A DNA stretch of 64,000 nucleotides from positions 210,589 to 274,588 of the forward strand of contig NZ_RXNU01000007.1 of assembly GCF_003966225.1 (NCBI RefSeq). Direction: 5' to 3'. The notes beneath the pieces are model-generated. The model had not been told where the DNA came from. It searched no databases and saw nothing but the letters and a program-made list of their open reading frames with translations. This DNA is from Shewanella canadensis (GTDB lineage: Bacteria; Pseudomonadota; Gammaproteobacteria; Enterobacterales; Shewanellaceae). Each line of letters begins with the position of its first letter. Positions within the stretch are counted from its first letter, which is position 1. The position numbers were made by a program, and so were the translations under genes. Shown here piece by piece: positions 27,160 to 34,980 of this stretch.

Positions 27160-28290
27160 CTATTCACGACGTAGATGCGGTGGGATAAAGAAATTAGGTA
27201 GCGGGTCTGGTCTTTGCTGCTTACCCTGCCGTGCGGCCTTAATCTGCAACACATAGCTGAGCACATGAGCGATGGCGATAAACAGGGCTGCCGGGATCTG
27301 CTGCTCGACTTGGGTCGAGTAGTAGATAGCACGCGCCAATGGCGGCAGTTCGATCACTTCAATATCGTGATGTTTAGCAATCTGGCGCATATATAGCGCC
27401 AGCTCATCGGTCCCTTTAGTGAGCACGTAGGGAGCATCGGCTTTCTCGACATCATATTTAAGTGCGACAGCATAATGGTTAGGATTCACCAGCAAGACAT
27501 CGGCTTGCGGAATCGCAACATCGGCCCTCGAGCGACCGATGCGCTGCTGTAACTGACGAATTTTAGCCTTAATCTCTGGCTTGCCCTCCTGCTGCTTATG
27601 CTCATCTTTCACATCTTGGCGAGACATCTTCAACTCATCATGGTGGTGCCAATACTGATATGGAACGTCGATGAAAGTGATCACCAGCATACCTATCCCC
27701 AAGTAGAGCATTCCCAAAGACAAGACATCGATCCCATTGCGTACGGCTTCGTCGATGGGGAGTTGGGTATAGCTCAACAGACTTTGGAGATTGTTTTCAA
27801 GGAAGCCAAACATGATGCCGATCAGCAAAACAATTTTAAGTATCGACTTCACCAGCTCAACCAGAGACTTCATCGAAAACATCCGCCCTATGCCAGCGAT
27901 GGGATCGATACGACTGTATTTGAAGGCGGCATTTTTAAAATTAAATACCGGTCCACCTGGCATAGATCCCGCCACCATAGCGAGTACGGCGATCAAAACA
28001 ATAATGGGGCCCAAAATATTGAGGATCTCCACCAATGATGTACCTAAGTGGCTCATCATCATCCCAGGCTCATCCAATTCAGCCTTGGTGATTGACATAT
28101 TGAACTGAGCCACCCGTGCGACCCGTGTGGCAAACCAGTCTGCACTTGCCGTCAGCATCAGGGAGCAACCTATGATTAAGGCTGTAGCCGCGAGATCTTT
28201 GGATCTGGGAACCTGTCCCTCATCCCGTGCCTTCTTGAGTTTCTGCGGTGTCGCCTTTTCTGTTTTACTCTGACCGGTATCTTTACTCAT
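27160..28290 (-). CDS. flhB: Lateral flagellar export switch protein FlhB
   Basis: Inner-membrane export protein that switches substrate class from rod/hook to filament after self-cleavage. Four transmembrane helices lie in about residues 30-210, then the cytoplasmic domain. The cleavage motif reads NPNH at residues 269-272 where most FlhB have NPTH; the Asn269-Pro270 bond position equals that of Salmonella, so cleavage should still be possible. At 376 residues it has usual length. Downstream of fliR with 57 bases between. Confidence 0.95.
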   Translation of the reverse strand: MSKDTGQSKTEKATPQKLKKARDEGQVPRSKDLAATALIIGCSLMLTASADWFATRVARVAQFNMSITKAELDEPGMMMSHLGTSLVEILNILGPIIVLIAVLAMVAGSMPGGPVFNFKNAAFKYSRIDPIAGIGRMFSMKSLVELVKSILKIVLLIGIMFGFLENNLQSLLSYTQLPIDEAVRNGIDVLSLGMLYLGIGMLVITFIDVPYQYWHHHDELKMSRQDVKDEHKQQEGKPEIKAKIRQLQQRIGRSRADVAIPQADVLLVNPNHYAVALKYDVEKADAPYVLTKGTDELALYMRQIAKHHDIEVIELPPLARAIYYSTQVEQQIPAALFIAIAHVLSYVLQIKAARQGKQQRPDPLPNFFIPPHLRRE

Positions 28291-28347
28291 CTCCGGTCAC
28301 CCACCGACTCACACCATGATTGAGTTCCATAATCGCTACAACTCACT

Positions 28348-29121
28348 CTAACCACCTATAAATTGATACATAGCTTCGAGTGCATCGAGGCATATATCAC
28401 TGTAACGGGTAGGTAAACCACTGAAAGAGAGCATCACACACAGCAATCCCATCAGCATCGACATAGGAAAGCCTAATGCAAATACATTCAAGGAGGGGGC
28501 GGCCCGACTCAAGACGCCAAAGGTAATATTGACCATCAACATGGCTAAAATGGAGGGCAAAGCTAACATAAATGCCGATGCAAAGATCCAGGCAAAGCGG
28601 CTAACGAGTCCCATGAGAGGAAGATCTAATACTCCAGATCCAATGGGCCAGAGACGAAAACTATCGACTAATACCCCTATCGCGACCAGATGCCCATCCA
28701 GAGCAAGAAAGAGTAACGTGCCATAGAGCAGAAACCACTGCCCCAAAATAGGATTGGAAGTGCCGTTGGCCGGATCATTCATCACTGCCATACCCAGTCC
28801 CATCTGCATGGACATCATGGCTCCGAGCAGTGTCATCACATGGATCATTATGCTCAGAAACAGCCCCAACATAAACCCGACCAGCAACTGCTCGATCGCC
28901 AGAAACAGTGCCCCGATAGAGATGGCATCGACGCTGGGTAGAGGCGGTAACATGGGAGCGAGCAAGGTTGAAATCGTGAGTGCCAGCAATACCCTTACCG
29001 TAACGGGAATATAACTGCTGCTCAAAAATGGCATCACCATAAACGCGCCCATAATACGAAAAAATGGCCACCAGAAAATACCGATAAATGAGCTAAGTTG
29101 AGCCGAGGTCAGAGACAGCAT
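28348..29121 (-). CDS. fliR: Lateral flagellar export protein FliR
   Basis: Integral membrane part of the export gate, forming the core pore with FliP and FliQ. The 257-residue protein is almost entirely hydrophobic with about six helices, and carries the FliR-type WPFFRIMGAFMVMPFLS near residues 17-33 and FALGFPMSMLMGL near the end. It follows fliQ after two bases, so the genes are tightly coupled. Confidence 0.93.
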   Translation of the reverse strand: MLSLTSAQLSSFIGIFWWPFFRIMGAFMVMPFLSSSYIPVTVRVLLALTISTLLAPMLPPLPSVDAISIGALFLAIEQLLVGFMLGLFLSIMIHVMTLLGAMMSMQMGLGMAVMNDPANGTSNPILGQWFLLYGTLLFLALDGHLVAIGVLVDSFRLWPIGSGVLDLPLMGLVSRFAWIFASAFMLALPSILAMLMVNITFGVLSRAAPSLNVFALGFPMSMLMGLLCVMLSFSGLPTRYSDICLDALEAMYQFIGG

Positions 29122-29123
29122 AG

Positions 29124-29393
29124 TTAACCTATGATGTGGGGGATGTTCATAAACAGGCGATCAAACAGATCTGAGATCTGTTGCAATAACCACTGTCCGG
29201 AGAACAACACCATTAAGAGAGTCAGCACCAGCCTGGGTAGGAAACTGAGTGTTTGTTCATTGACCTGTGTCGCCGCCTGAAACACCGCAATAATCAATCC
29301 GACCAACAGGCTAGGCACAACCAAAACTCCGACCATGGCAACCACCAAATAGATGGCATCAGAAAAAATTGAGGTCAACTCGTTGACGTCCAT
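29124..29393 (-). CDS. fliQ: Lateral flagellar export protein FliQ
   Basis: Two-helix, 89-residue export gate subunit. Helices at about residues 16-36 and 52-72 with the family sequence VGLIIAVFQAATQVNEQTL between. It begins four bases after the stop of a 46-codon upstream frame; its ribosome binding site AAGG (about 29401-29404) lies inside the end of that frame, which suggests coupled translation. Confidence 0.95.
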   Translation of the reverse strand: MDVNELTSIFSDAIYLVVAMVGVLVVPSLLVGLIIAVFQAATQVNEQTLSFLPRLVLTLLMVLFSGQWLLQQISDLFDRLFMNIPHIIG

Positions 29394-29397
29394 ACCG

Positions 29398-29538
29398 TTA
29401 CCTTAAGCCTTGAGCTAACAGAGTGAGCACAAGCTCCCATGCATCGAATAGCACGATGACGCTGACCAGCAAGCATGCTGAAAAATAGATCATATCGACC
29501 CAAGATGTTACCCGTTCTGTTTTGTTAATTAGTTGCAT
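29398..29538 (-). CDS. 46-residue single-helix microprotein between fliP and fliQ
   Basis: An ATG-started frame encodes MQLINKTERVTSWVDMIYFS and 26 more residues (ACLLVSVIVLFDAWELV and a short tail). About residues 15-33 form one transmembrane helix. GGTGAG lies about four bases before the ATG on the minus strand, and the TAA is four bases before the fliQ ATG. It is in the operon, and no fliO is present between fliN and fliP where it usually sits. A FliO-like helper for FliP assembly is one possibility, as inference only. Confidence 0.6.
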   Translation of the reverse strand: MQLINKTERVTSWVDMIYFSACLLVSVIVLFDAWELVLTLLAQGLR

Positions 29539-29566
29539 TCAACTCACCAAAAGCCATCTTTAAATG

Positions 29567-29588
29567 ACAGCCGATAGCTGTCGGCTGC
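29567..29588 (-). promoter_or_regulatory. Intercistronic stem-loop after fliP
   Basis: CAGCCGA and TCGGCTG form a perfect 7-bp stem with a 6-base loop between fliP and the 46-codon frame. There is no T run, so it may be a processing or stability element rather than a terminator. Confidence 0.5.
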
Positions 29589-29604
29589 TTTTATCAAAAA
29601 CCAG

Positions 29605-30333
29605 CTATCCAAAACTGGCAACTAACGTACTGACCGTCATAGACCAGCCATCCACCAGAACAAATACCATCAACTTAAAAGGCAATGAGATAATCAAAGG
29701 TGAAAGCATCATCATCCCCATCGACATCAGCACACTGGCCACCACCAAATCGATAACGAGAAAAGGAAGGAACAGGAGGAATCCAATCTGAAAGGCGGTT
29801 TTGAGTTCACTTAACACGAAGGCCGGCATAAGCACAAAGAAGGGGATCTCATCTGCCGTGAGTGTCACGGGTTCATCTGCGATTTTTAGCATCTGCTCAA
29901 GATCGGTTTCCCGAGTCTGCGCCAACATAAACTTACGCAAAGGTACGACACCAATATTGACCGCCTCAGGTAACTCTATCAGCCCCTGATCATAAGGCAG
30001 ATAAGCCTCATCATACATAACCTGACCCACAGGTCTCATCACGAAAATGGTGAGCACTAAAGCGATGCCGAGTAACACCTTATTTGGCGGACTCTGTTGT
30101 AGACCCAGTGCCTGCCTCAAAATAGCCAGCACCACAATAATGCGGGTAAAACTGGTCAGCATCATTACCAATGCGGGTAGAAAACTCAGCACTGTCATCA
30201 GGGCCAGGATTTCCAACTTGATGTTGACCGATTGACTTTGCTGGCCATCATCTAAGGTAAATAGCGTAAAACCATCATTTGCAAATGCACTCGGTGCCAG
30301 TAAGCAAAAGAGAAGCAACAGTGCTCGAAGCAT
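29605..30333 (-). CDS. fliP: Lateral flagellar export protein FliP
   Basis: Core pore subunit of the export gate. The 242-residue protein starts with a cleavable signal peptide (MLRALLLLFCLLAPSAFA, then ND) and has four later helices; signatures are LPALVMMLTSFTRIIVVL near residues 53-70, QSPPNKVLLGIALVLTIF and the C-terminal PFLVIDLVVASVLMSMGMMM. It starts two bases after fliN, so fliO is absent here. Confidence 0.95.
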   Translation of the reverse strand: MLRALLLLFCLLAPSAFANDGFTLFTLDDGQQSQSVNIKLEILALMTVLSFLPALVMMLTSFTRIIVVLAILRQALGLQQSPPNKVLLGIALVLTIFVMRPVGQVMYDEAYLPYDQGLIELPEAVNIGVVPLRKFMLAQTRETDLEQMLKIADEPVTLTADEIPFFVLMPAFVLSELKTAFQIGFLLFLPFLVIDLVVASVLMSMGMMMLSPLIISLPFKLMVFVLVDGWSMTVSTLVASFG

Positions 30334-30335
30334 AA

Positions 30336-30692
30336 TCAGTCATTCGCCCCGGTTAGACTGATGGCCTCAACTTCCAATAAACGCACTCCATATCGGCCAT
30401 TAACTTCAACCACCTCCCCTCTGCCGAGCAAAGCACCATTAACACGTATATCTAATGGCTCTCCCACCATGCGATCGAGCGCAACTACATCACCCTCTCC
30501 CATTCGAGTCAGCTCTCCCAGAGACATTTCGGCACTCGCCAACTCTAACGTCACCTGTACCGGCAACTGATGAAAGAATGAGATATCTTTAACGGGTTTT
30601 GGACTACTAATCTCTTGAACAGCCTCCTCTTCACCAAATAGATTATCATCCAATAAAAAATCATCATCTTGTAACATAGTATGTTCTGTCAT
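30336..30692 (-). CDS. fliN: Lateral flagellar motor switch protein FliN
   Basis: C-ring protein of 118 residues. The SpoA (surface presentation of antigens) fold occupies about residues 45-115: LPVQVTLELASAEMSLGEL and PLDIRVNGALLGRGEVVEV are the family motifs; the first 40 residues are acidic and variable. It forms the lower C-ring and receives FliH-bound export cargo. It lies 80 bases after fliM and directly before fliP. Confidence 0.93.
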   Translation of the reverse strand: MTEHTMLQDDDFLLDDNLFGEEEAVQEISSPKPVKDISFFHQLPVQVTLELASAEMSLGELTRMGEGDVVALDRMVGEPLDIRVNGALLGRGEVVEVNGRYGVRLLEVEAISLTGAND

Positions 30693-30772
30693 CGTGCTGT
30701 CCTATCGCTGGTAAGCATCTTAAAGTTATTCAAAATCTATATAAGTCATTCATTTAACAAGAAGTATGAGTA

Positions 30773-31639
30773 CTATCCTTGCTGATAAATATCCTGGGCT
30801 AATTTGGCAACCATCTGCCCATCATGGGTATGAATCGCAGCATAAAAAAGAGGGCGCTTTCCCACAGTTACCGGGCAGCGAGAATGTAAATTCATGGGTA
30901 ATATGTCACCAACTTCAAGGCCATGAAGTGAAGTCACCGGCGTGCTTTGACGACCAAGTTCAAACAATATCTTTATGGGGATCTGCCTCAGGCGATATGA
31001 GAGCTTTTCGGCTAAATCGGGTGTTGGCATGTATTGGCTAGGTTGCTCAGACATTAACCCCAGTAGGTGTTCAGTCATACAAAACAACATGGGAGCCACC
31101 TTATGCTCTACCGGAAAAGCTATCTCCCAAATCACAGGTGAATCGATAGGCGTACTATTGACCACCAACTCCAGCTCTAATGCATTTTCATCAAGCTCTG
31201 CTGTAGGCAGAACCTTGAGCGCGGCAAGCATCAATTTTTTTGCCAATCGAAACTCCGATTGGCTGGGGGCTCGCAAAGGAGACTTCAAGAGAGTCGCCAG
31301 ACTTCCATAATAGCCACTAGCCAATTGATCCAAAGTACATTTATCTATTCGCCACCACGCCAAAGGCAGCCGCTGATACCGAAGTAGAAACCAGGCATTA
31401 TTGATATCGGGTACCACGGGCTGATCACTGTCGGTCAATGAAATTCTCGATAACGCATGATGACCCTGCCTGATAATAGGGTTGAGCACCCCATTAGCCG
31501 CCTCAAGAAAGGAGCGCTGACAAGCATCAACTTGAACCAATAACCGACTACGGGCTAACTTCTCCTGAATTAATGCAACAGGTCTAACCCGCTCACACCG
31601 AGAAGCTTTAAGTAAACATGCTTTCGCCGTTGTTTTCAT
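30773..31639 (-). CDS. fliM: Lateral flagellar motor switch protein FliM, short N-terminus
   Basis: Upper C-ring protein joining FliG and FliN. I chose ATG 31639 (MKTTAKACLLKASRC, 288 residues) because GGAA precedes it; the frame is open further but the extra part is hydrophobic leader-like. Middle and C-terminal SpoA parts fit FliM (LEVGDILPMNLHSRCPVTV near the end). The usual N-terminal CheY-binding peptide (EIDALL-like) is not present, and the FGG motif of the middle domain is replaced by SGYYG. First gene of the minus-strand operon. A diverged, lateral-type FliM. Confidence 0.85.
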   Translation of the reverse strand: MKTTAKACLLKASRCERVRPVALIQEKLARSRLLVQVDACQRSFLEAANGVLNPIIRQGHHALSRISLTDSDQPVVPDINNAWFLLRYQRLPLAWWRIDKCTLDQLASGYYGSLATLLKSPLRAPSQSEFRLAKKLMLAALKVLPTAELDENALELELVVNSTPIDSPVIWEIAFPVEHKVAPMLFCMTEHLLGLMSEQPSQYMPTPDLAEKLSYRLRQIPIKILFELGRQSTPVTSLHGLEVGDILPMNLHSRCPVTVGKRPLFYAAIHTHDGQMVAKLAQDIYQQG

Positions 31640-31750
31640 TTTAATTCCAAACCTATAAACACAAAAGTCAAAGAAATGCCTAAAAACAAAAATAGACATT
31701 AAAATGACACGCGACAATTTAATGACGAGCAAAATATAAAAAAACAACAA

Positions 31751-32300
31751 AACTTAAAAGTAACTTAATAAAGCAAATATAAATCAACAAATAATAACAA
31801 CAATAAAAATCTAATAAACAAAAACGGCATAAAAATACAAACCAACAAACAAACAAAGAATATGTAAAGCGACCAAAAATAAAAAAACTTTAATTATTTT
31901 TTAAAAATATTCAATTTAGTGTAAAAATAATGCAAAAACATCGTTTTCAGAATAAAAAACCAAGTTCCAAGCCATAAAAACAACGAGTTACTGATTGAAA
32001 AACACCCGTGGCAAGGAATCATCCTGCATGAATAAATGATTACCTTCTGTTGAACTGGTTATTTTTAATTAAAAGATACCAGTAGAAAACCATTCTTTCA
32101 ACTAGTCAATTATCACAAAAAACATTAATTCGAAAAAAAACAATTTACATGATCAATTATTAATGTTTAATTATAGCGCATCAATATTAGCTAAAACAAA
32201 AACACTAAAATATAAATAAACACCCTCAAAGCACATAACAAACATTAAATATAAAATAACAAGTTTATTTATACTCGCACAATAAAAGGAACATGAAGCA
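31751..32300. promoter_or_regulatory. AT-rich divergent promoter region between fliM and motY
   Basis: A gene-free, strongly AT-rich stretch of 550 bases, the divergent control region for the fliM and motY-lafK operons. About 31735-31870 contains almost no G on the plus strand (runs of A, AAC, AAT), giving a pyrimidine-rich leader for fliM; A-tracts predict curved DNA and possible H-NS binding. I find no good sigma-54 or sigma-28 site, so these operons may start from sigma-70 promoters under a master control. The AAAGGA at 32285-32290 serves the motY TTG start. Confidence 0.5.
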
Positions 32301-33215
32301 TTGAAAATCTCTGCTCATATAAAACTCTACTCACTGTCTTTTTTTCTGCTTATATCGAATATTGCAACAGCAAGTAGTACCCGCTATCAAACTCCTTTAG
32401 AGCAGGCCAAATGGGACTTCACCGGAAGTCGCTTTATTTGCCAGATTGAACACAAGGTGAATGGCTTTGGTGAATTTAAATTGATCGCGAGACCAGGTAC
32501 ACCTCTGAGCCTGCAACTCGATGCTGATTGGCTCTCCTTTGAACAAACGACGAGCCTGGCAAAGGTGGTTTCTCCGTCATGGAGTCAAACCGACAGCTTA
32601 AGTTCCGGATCTACCCACCTGAAATGGCATGGTCGAACTGCCAGCAGCGATGACACAACAAGCAAATTTTTAGAAGCTTTAGAGCAAGGACTTGCTTGGC
32701 AGGCCTTAGTTCTGGCCCATGACGATATCTCATATAAGGTAGAAACCAGCCCCATTAATACTCAGGCAATTGCGAATAAGTTCAAACTTTGTCGTCAAGA
32801 ATTACTGCCAAAACCTTTCTCATATGTTCGCCGTGTCGATATCCAATTTGAATCGGGCACCAGTAAGCTCATCGCTGCACACGAAGTCGATTTAGAGGCT
32901 ATTGCACAATATGTTCAAGCCGATGCGTCAGTGACAGAAATTTTGGTCGATGCACACGCAGATGCATCCGGAGAGCACTTAGCCAATTTGGTATTAAGCA
33001 AAGAGAGGGCCGACGAGGTGGCATCCCGTCTATTTGAATTAGGCATACAGAAACAAAAGATTCAGGTTCGCCATCATGGATCCCGCTCTCCAAGAGTCAG
33101 TAATAACAGCCCTGAAGGAAGAGAGTTAAATCGCAGGGTCACGATTCGTTTAATTAAGTCCCACACTAAGACTGCGAATAATAACCCAACCGGAGTTAAC
33201 AATGCCTCTCTCTAA
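32301..33215 (+). CDS. motY: Lateral flagellar MotY-like outer T-ring protein
   Basis: Periplasmic protein that stabilises stator units around the motor. The 304-residue protein starts at TTG (MKISAHIKLYSLSFFLLIS) with a signal peptide ending near ATAS, since an ATG eight bases upstream is followed by a stop. The MotY N-domain covers about residues 30-160 and an OmpA-like peptidoglycan-binding domain about 185-295 with LVDAHADASGEHLANLVLSK and ELNRRVTIRL. In Vibrio a similar motY serves the lateral motor. It overlaps lafK by 14 bases. Confidence 0.9.
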   Translation: MKISAHIKLYSLSFFLLISNIATASSTRYQTPLEQAKWDFTGSRFICQIEHKVNGFGEFKLIARPGTPLSLQLDADWLSFEQTTSLAKVVSPSWSQTDSLSSGSTHLKWHGRTASSDDTTSKFLEALEQGLAWQALVLAHDDISYKVETSPINTQAIANKFKLCRQELLPKPFSYVRRVDIQFESGTSKLIAAHEVDLEAIAQYVQADASVTEILVDAHADASGEHLANLVLSKERADEVASRLFELGIQKQKIQVRHHGSRSPRVSNNSPEGRELNRRVTIRLIKSHTKTANNNPTGVNNASL

Positions 33216-34503
33216 TTTCAGATTAGTCGATGCAGCACTCGCAGATCAGTGTGTTGAGCAACTCTCTTTGCAAGGCTTTGAGCTTTGGCAACCGGGCTCG
33301 GACACGCCTTGGATCAGCATGATCGACCTATCCTGCTGTACCTGTGATGAGTTGGTAAAAAAACTTTCCCTCTACCCGGGGAAAAACCAGATCGCACTAC
33401 TGGATCCGGAACAAACAGAACTGGCAACAAGGGCTATGCAGCTAGGTGTGCAAGACTACCTATTACTCCCTCTCGATGGTGATCAGGTCATCTCACTACT
33501 GCAAAGGTTAAGACGGTTAGATCAACCGGATACCGATTTAGTCGTCTCTTCGACGGTGAGCCGTCAGCTATTAATGTTAGCCCACAGGGCTGCAACAACT
33601 GAAGCCAGCGTATTATTAACGGGTGAGAGCGGTACAGGTAAGGAGCCGATAGCACGTTATATCCATCAAAACTCGAACCGCGCTAATCAGCCCTTTATTG
33701 CCGTCAACTGTGCGGCTATCCCCGAGAGCATCCTTGAGTCAATTCTATTTGGCCATGTCAAAGGCGCATTCACTGGCGCATCCAGTGATCAGCCCGGTAA
33801 GTTTGAACTTGCCAATGGGGGAACCTTGCTCTTAGATGAAATCGGTGAAATGCCTTTTATTTTGCAATCTAAGCTATTGCGGGTGCTGCAGGAAAGAGAG
33901 GTCGAGCGTCTGGGAGGTCACAGATCCATCCCTCTGAATATTCGTGTAATAGCCTCAACGAATAAAGATCTCCGTAAGGCCGTTAAGTCCGGCGAATTTA
34001 GAGAAGACCTATTTTATCGTTTAGACGTATTACCACTGAAAATATCTCCTCTGCGTGAACGACGGGAAGATATTCTGCCGTTGGCGGAGCACTTTCTGCA
34101 AAGGTATAAACAACTCAGCGATAACCAAGCTTGTTATTTCAGTGAAGCAGCGCAACAACGCCTGCTGTCTCACGATTGGCCAGGCAATGTCAGAGAGCTG
34201 GAAAATACCATTCAACGAGCCTTAGTCATGCGCAGAGGCCAGGCGTTACAAGCTGCCGAGCTGGGAATTGAATCTAAAGAGCATCACGCCAAAGTGAGAG
34301 TCGAAAGTTCAGAACAAGGGCTCAAGGCCTCTAAAAGACAAGCCGAATTCCAATATATCTTAGATACCCTCAAACGTTTCAACGGCCACCGAAGTCAAAG
34401 CGCTCAATCTCTGGGCATGACAACCAGAGCCTTGAGATACAAGCTGGTTCAGATGCGTGAAGAGGGAATCGATATCGAACAAGCCTTGGGTCATGCCGCT
34501 TAA
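33202..34503 (+). CDS. lafK: Sigma-54-dependent lateral flagellar regulator LafK
   Basis: Activator of early lateral flagellar genes with RpoN. Domains: N-terminal degenerate receiver (residues 1-105), AAA+ ATPase (about 115-345) with Walker [10 protein letters not shown] at 141-149, the sigma-54 contact loop GAFTGA at 188-193, [13 protein letters not shown] and [10 protein letters not shown], then a C-terminal FIS-type helix-turn-helix ([15 protein letters not shown]). 433 residues, as FlrA/LafK. Two sigma-54 promoters in this block (before flgB and fliD) are its likely targets. It is cotranscribed with motY. Confidence 0.92.
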   Translation: MPLSNFRLVDAALADQCVEQLSLQGFELWQPGSDTPWISMIDLSCCTCDELVKKLSLYPGKNQIALLDPEQTELATRAMQLGVQDYLLLPLDGDQVISLLQRLRRLDQPDTDLVVSSTVSRQLLMLAHRAATTEASVLLTGESGTGKEPIARYIHQNSNRANQPFIAVNCAAIPESILESILFGHVKGAFTGASSDQPGKFELANGGTLLLDEIGEMPFILQSKLLRVLQEREVERLGGHRSIPLNIRVIASTNKDLRKAVKSGEFREDLFYRLDVLPLKISPLRERREDILPLAEHFLQRYKQLSDNQACYFSEAAQQRLLSHDWPGNVRELENTIQRALVMRRGQALQAAELGIESKEHHAKVRVESSEQGLKASKRQAEFQYILDTLKRFNGHRSQSAQSLGMTTRALRYKLVQMREEGIDIEQALGHAA

Positions 34504-34545
34504 TTACCATTGCTAAAACAAACATATCACCGATAGGAAAAGCAG

Positions 34546-34884
34546 ATGTCAAACTCAACCTTAGTCAACCCTCAGTCCATGATGGACACCTTGAGTATCC
34601 ACTCTGAGATGGCTAAAGGGGCGATAAAAATAACTCCTAATCCTAAAGATCATGGCTTACAGCCAGCTTCATTTACTGAACTTATGGAGAGTAAAGTTGC
34701 GGCAGTGAATTTAGATCAGAATACCTCATCGGCTTTGATGAGAGCCGTGGACAGTGGCGAAAGTGACGATCTTGTAGGAGCCATGGTGGCATCGCAAAAA
34801 GCCAGCCTCTCCTTTTCAACCATGATCCAGATCCGTAATCGCTTAGTTCAGGCCTTTGATGAAGTGATGAAAATGCCACTGTAG
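34546..34884 (+). CDS. fliE: Flagellar hook-basal body complex protein FliE
   Basis: Export-gate-proximal rod adaptor between the MS ring and the rod. The 112-residue protein has the FliE C-terminal consensus: DLVGAMVASQKASLSFSTM and IQIRNRLVQAFDEVMKMPL. AGGAAAAGCAG gives a ribosome binding site. It opens fliEFGHIJ, directly downstream of lafK. Confidence 0.93.
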   Translation: MSNSTLVNPQSMMDTLSIHSEMAKGAIKITPNPKDHGLQPASFTELMESKVAAVNLDQNTSSALMRAVDSGESDDLVGAMVASQKASLSFSTMIQIRNRLVQAFDEVMKMPL

Positions 34885-34980
34885 CGCCGATAACAGGCAC
34901 TGCTCAATAAATTTTAACATCGTTGGTTTTGACAAGGTGGGCCACAACAGAGGCCCTCTTTCTGAAGGATTAAATAAGAA

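Noticed and set aside
27598..28038. 146-codon plus-strand frame opposite flhB
   Set aside because: Antisense shadow of flhB, His/Gln-rich, no ribosome binding site.
30766..31041. 91-codon plus-strand frame opposite fliM
   Set aside because: Overlaps fliM fully and has no support of its own.
32009..32028. Sigma-54-like TGGCAAGG...TGCAT in the fliM-motY gap
   Set aside because: GG and GC are 14 bases apart instead of 10, so sigma-54 could not use it.
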